The notes under the pieces were generated by a model that was not told the origin of the DNA, made no database searches, and saw only the letters and a list, made by a program, of their open reading frames with translations. A stretch of 6,672 bases of DNA from Clostridiales bacterium. Lineage in GTDB: Bacteria; Bacillota; Clostridia; Oscillospirales; Oscillospiraceae. The stretch covers positions 1 through 6,672 of the forward strand of contig PITX01000075.1 of NCBI GenBank assembly GCA_017577345.1. The letters run 5' to 3'. A program made the translations under genes and the position numbers. Positions 4,972 to 6,672 of the stretch are shown here, one piece after another. The stretch's first letter is position 1. Each line of letters starts with the position of its first letter.

Positions 4972-6672
4972 TTATTGACCGTTACGGGTCTTCATGATCT
5001 GACGCATACGCGCTGCGTGATCCAGCTCGCGCTTGCGGATGCGGAGCGACTTCGGCGTGACCTCCAAAAGCTCATCGTCTGCAAGAAATTCCAGGCACTG
5101 CTCCAAAGAGAATACACGCGGAGGGCTCAGACGAAGGGCCTCATCCGAACCGGAGGCACGCATATTGGTCAGCTGCTTCTTTTTGCAGACATTGACCGTC
5201 ATATCCTCGTTTCTCGAGCAGATACCGACGACCATGCCGGCATAGACCTCGGTGCCTGCACCGATGAGCATCTGACCGCGCTCCTGCGCATTGAACAGAC
5301 CGTAGGAGCAGGCCTCGCCCGTTTCAAAGGAGACCAGAGAGCCGGTCTTGCGGCGTTCGATCTCGCCCTTCATCGGCGCGTAGGAATCCAGTACGGAGGA
5401 CATGATACCCTCGCCGCGGGTATCGGTCAGAAATTCGTTGCGGTAGCCGAACAGTCCGCGGGACGGAACAAGGAATTCCAGACGGTAGCGGCTGCCGACC
5501 GGCGTCATGGAGACGAGGTCGCCCTTGCGCTTGCCGAGCTTTTCAATGACGCTGCCCATGGAGGCCTCCGGCACATCCGCGACCATGCGCTCGATCGGCT
5601 CGCAGACCTTGCCGTCGATCGTCTTGGTCAGAACACGCGGTGTGCTGACCTGAAACTCATAGCCCTCACGGCGCATCGTTTCGATCAGAATGGAAATGTG
5701 CATCTCGCCGCGTCCGGCAACATTGAACGAATCCGTTCCCTGCTCTGTTACATGGAGCGAAACATCCTTCAAAAGCTCGCGCATCAGACGGTCGCGCAGA
5801 TTGCGGGAGGTGACATACTTGCCCTCTCTGCCTGCAAACGGGGAATCGTTGACGGAGAAGGTCATTTCGATGGTCGGGTCGGAGATCTTCACGAACGGAA
5901 GCGGCTCCGGCTGTTCGACCGCGCAGAGCGTTCTGCCGATGGTGATGTCCGACATACCGGAAAATGCTACGATCTCACCGGCAGAGGCTTCCTCGATCGG
6001 CTTGCGGTTCAGTCCGTCAAACTCGTACAGCGCAACGACCTTGCCCTTTTCCTTATGCTCGGGGTCGTGATAGTCGCAGATCATGACCTCCTGATTTTGA
6101 TGCAGCGTGCCGCGCTCGATCCTGCCGATACCGATCCTGCCGACATACTCGTTATAGTCGATCGAGGATACAAGCATCTGCACCGGTGCTTCGGGGTCCC
6201 CCTCGGGCGCGGGAATATAGTCCACGATCGTATCAAACAGCGGATTTAAGTTCACGCCGGTTTCATTCGGGCTGTAGCTGGCAATGCCCTGCCGCGCAGA
6301 GCAGAACAGGGTCGGAGACTCGAACTGCTCATCGGTTGCGTTCAGGTCAAGCAGAAGCTCCAGCACTTCCTCCATGACCTCCTCGATGCGGGCATCCAGC
6401 CGGTCGATCTTATTGACGACCACAATGACCTTGTGGCCGAGCTCCAATGCCTTTTGCAGGACGAAACGGGTCTGCGGCATGGGGCCTTCCGCCGCATCAA
6501 CGAGCAGGATGACGCCGTTGACCATCTTCAGGATACGCTCGACCTCTCCGCCGAAATCGGCATGACCCGGAGTGTCAACAATGTTGATCTTCGTTCCCTT
6601 ATAGTGTACCGCCGTATTTTTCGCCAGAATGGTAATGCCGCGTTCACGCTCCAGATCGCCGGAGTCCATGAC
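4972..6672 (-). CDS. typA: Ribosome-associated translational GTPase TypA/BipA (N-terminus outside the window)
   Basis: Role: EF-G-like GTPase that binds the 70S ribosome and supports ribosome assembly and growth under stress or low temperature. Seen: 566 visible codons running off the right edge, so the P-loop (G1) and start, roughly the first 40 residues of a ~605-residue protein, are missing. Counting from the first visible Met (6667-6669): switch I RERGITI (8-14), G3 DTPGH (32-36) followed by ADFGGEVER, G4 NKID (86-89), and G5 SA (124-125). Domain II follows (VGRIGIGRIERGT), then the EF-G-like domain III (DSFNVAGRGEMHISILIETMRREGYEF), domain V (EPIERMVADVPEASMGSVIEKLGKRKG) and the BipA-specific C-terminal region (FGYRNEFLTDTRGEGI, later KKKQLTNMRASGSDEALRLSPP). 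That last region separates it from LepA and EF-G. It ends with TAA at 4972-4974 just before its terminator and converges on trkH. The promoter is outside the window. Confidence 0.97.
   Translation of the reverse strand, partial: VMDSGDLERERGITILAKNTAVHYKGTKINIVDTPGHADFGGEVERILKMVNGVILLVDAAEGPMPQTRFVLQKALELGHKVIVVVNKIDRLDARIEEVMEEVLELLLDLNATDEQFESPTLFCSARQGIASYSPNETGVNLNPLFDTIVDYIPAPEGDPEAPVQMLVSSIDYNEYVGRIGIGRIERGTLHQNQEVMICDYHDPEHKEKGKVVALYEFDGLNRKPIEEASAGEIVAFSGMSDITIGRTLCAVEQPEPLPFVKISDPTIEMTFSVNDSPFAGREGKYVTSRNLRDRLMRELLKDVSLHVTEQGTDSFNVAGRGEMHISILIETMRREGYEFQVSTPRVLTKTIDGKVCEPIERMVADVPEASMGSVIEKLGKRKGDLVSMTPVGSRYRLEFLVPSRGLFGYRNEFLTDTRGEGIMSSVLDSYAPMKGEIERRKTGSLVSFETGEACSYGLFNAQERGQMLIGAGTEVYAGMVVGICSRNEDMTVNVCKKKQLTNMRASGSDEALRLSPPRVFSLEQCLEFLADDELLEVTPKSLRIRKRELDHAARMRQIMKTRNGQ

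Noticed and set aside
4939..6249. Long plus-strand open frame of 436 codons
   Set aside because: It lies wholly antisense to the clearly conserved typA gene, begins with a TTG inside the terminator stem, has no ribosome binding site, and its product is a low-complexity mix of His, Arg, Asp and Leu typical of a mirror frame.
1..6672. CRISPR array, insertion sequence, phage gene or toxin-antitoxin pair
   Set aside because: No regularly spaced repeats, transposase or integrase motifs, or paired small genes were seen; nearly all of the window is covered by housekeeping-type genes.

Overview
The window reads as ordinary chromosomal DNA from a Gram-positive anaerobe of the class Clostridia, most likely an Oscillospiraceae/Ruminococcaceae-type gut bacterium. 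This rests on the moderately high GC, strong AGGAGG-type ribosome binding sites, intrinsic terminators with short intergenic gaps, and protein sequences that look clostridial (a stand-alone catalytic-type biotin ligase, a TrkA/TrkH potassium system, TypA/BipA). The genus is an inference and was not checked by any search.

Layout: (1) 1-227, plus strand: the 3' end of a gene whose product ends in a membrane-proximal basic segment and a CPxC...CPxC zinc ribbon. (2) 227-261: a strong symmetric hairpin terminator shared by two convergent transcripts. (3) 269-1830, minus strand: read from the right, a biotin-protein ligase (birA, GTG start at 1830), a nitroreductase-family flavoprotein 11 bp behind it, and a 54-residue single-pass membrane protein with its own promoter. 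(4) 1831-2082: a divergent intergenic region with a good promoter for birA on the minus strand and a weaker one for trkA on the plus strand; the roughly 140 bp between the two promoters hold nothing I can name. (5) 2083-4919, plus strand: trkA and trkH, overlapping by an ATGA, which together make a complete potassium uptake system. (6) 4931-4964: an intrinsic terminator whose U-tract serves the minus strand. (7) 4972-6672, minus strand: the translational GTPase TypA/BipA, missing its N-terminal P-loop segment because the window ends.

How the genes relate: TrkA (cytosolic gating ring) and TrkH (membrane pore) work as one complex. BirA attaches biotin to carboxylase carrier domains; the nitroreductase probably shares its transcript, but no functional link is evident. 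TypA is an independent ribosome-associated gene converging on trkH.

I found no mobile element, CRISPR array, tRNA or rRNA, and no convincing undescribed system. The least explained items are the small membrane protein at 269-433, the truncated zinc-ribbon protein at the left edge, and the middle of the birA-trkA intergenic region.
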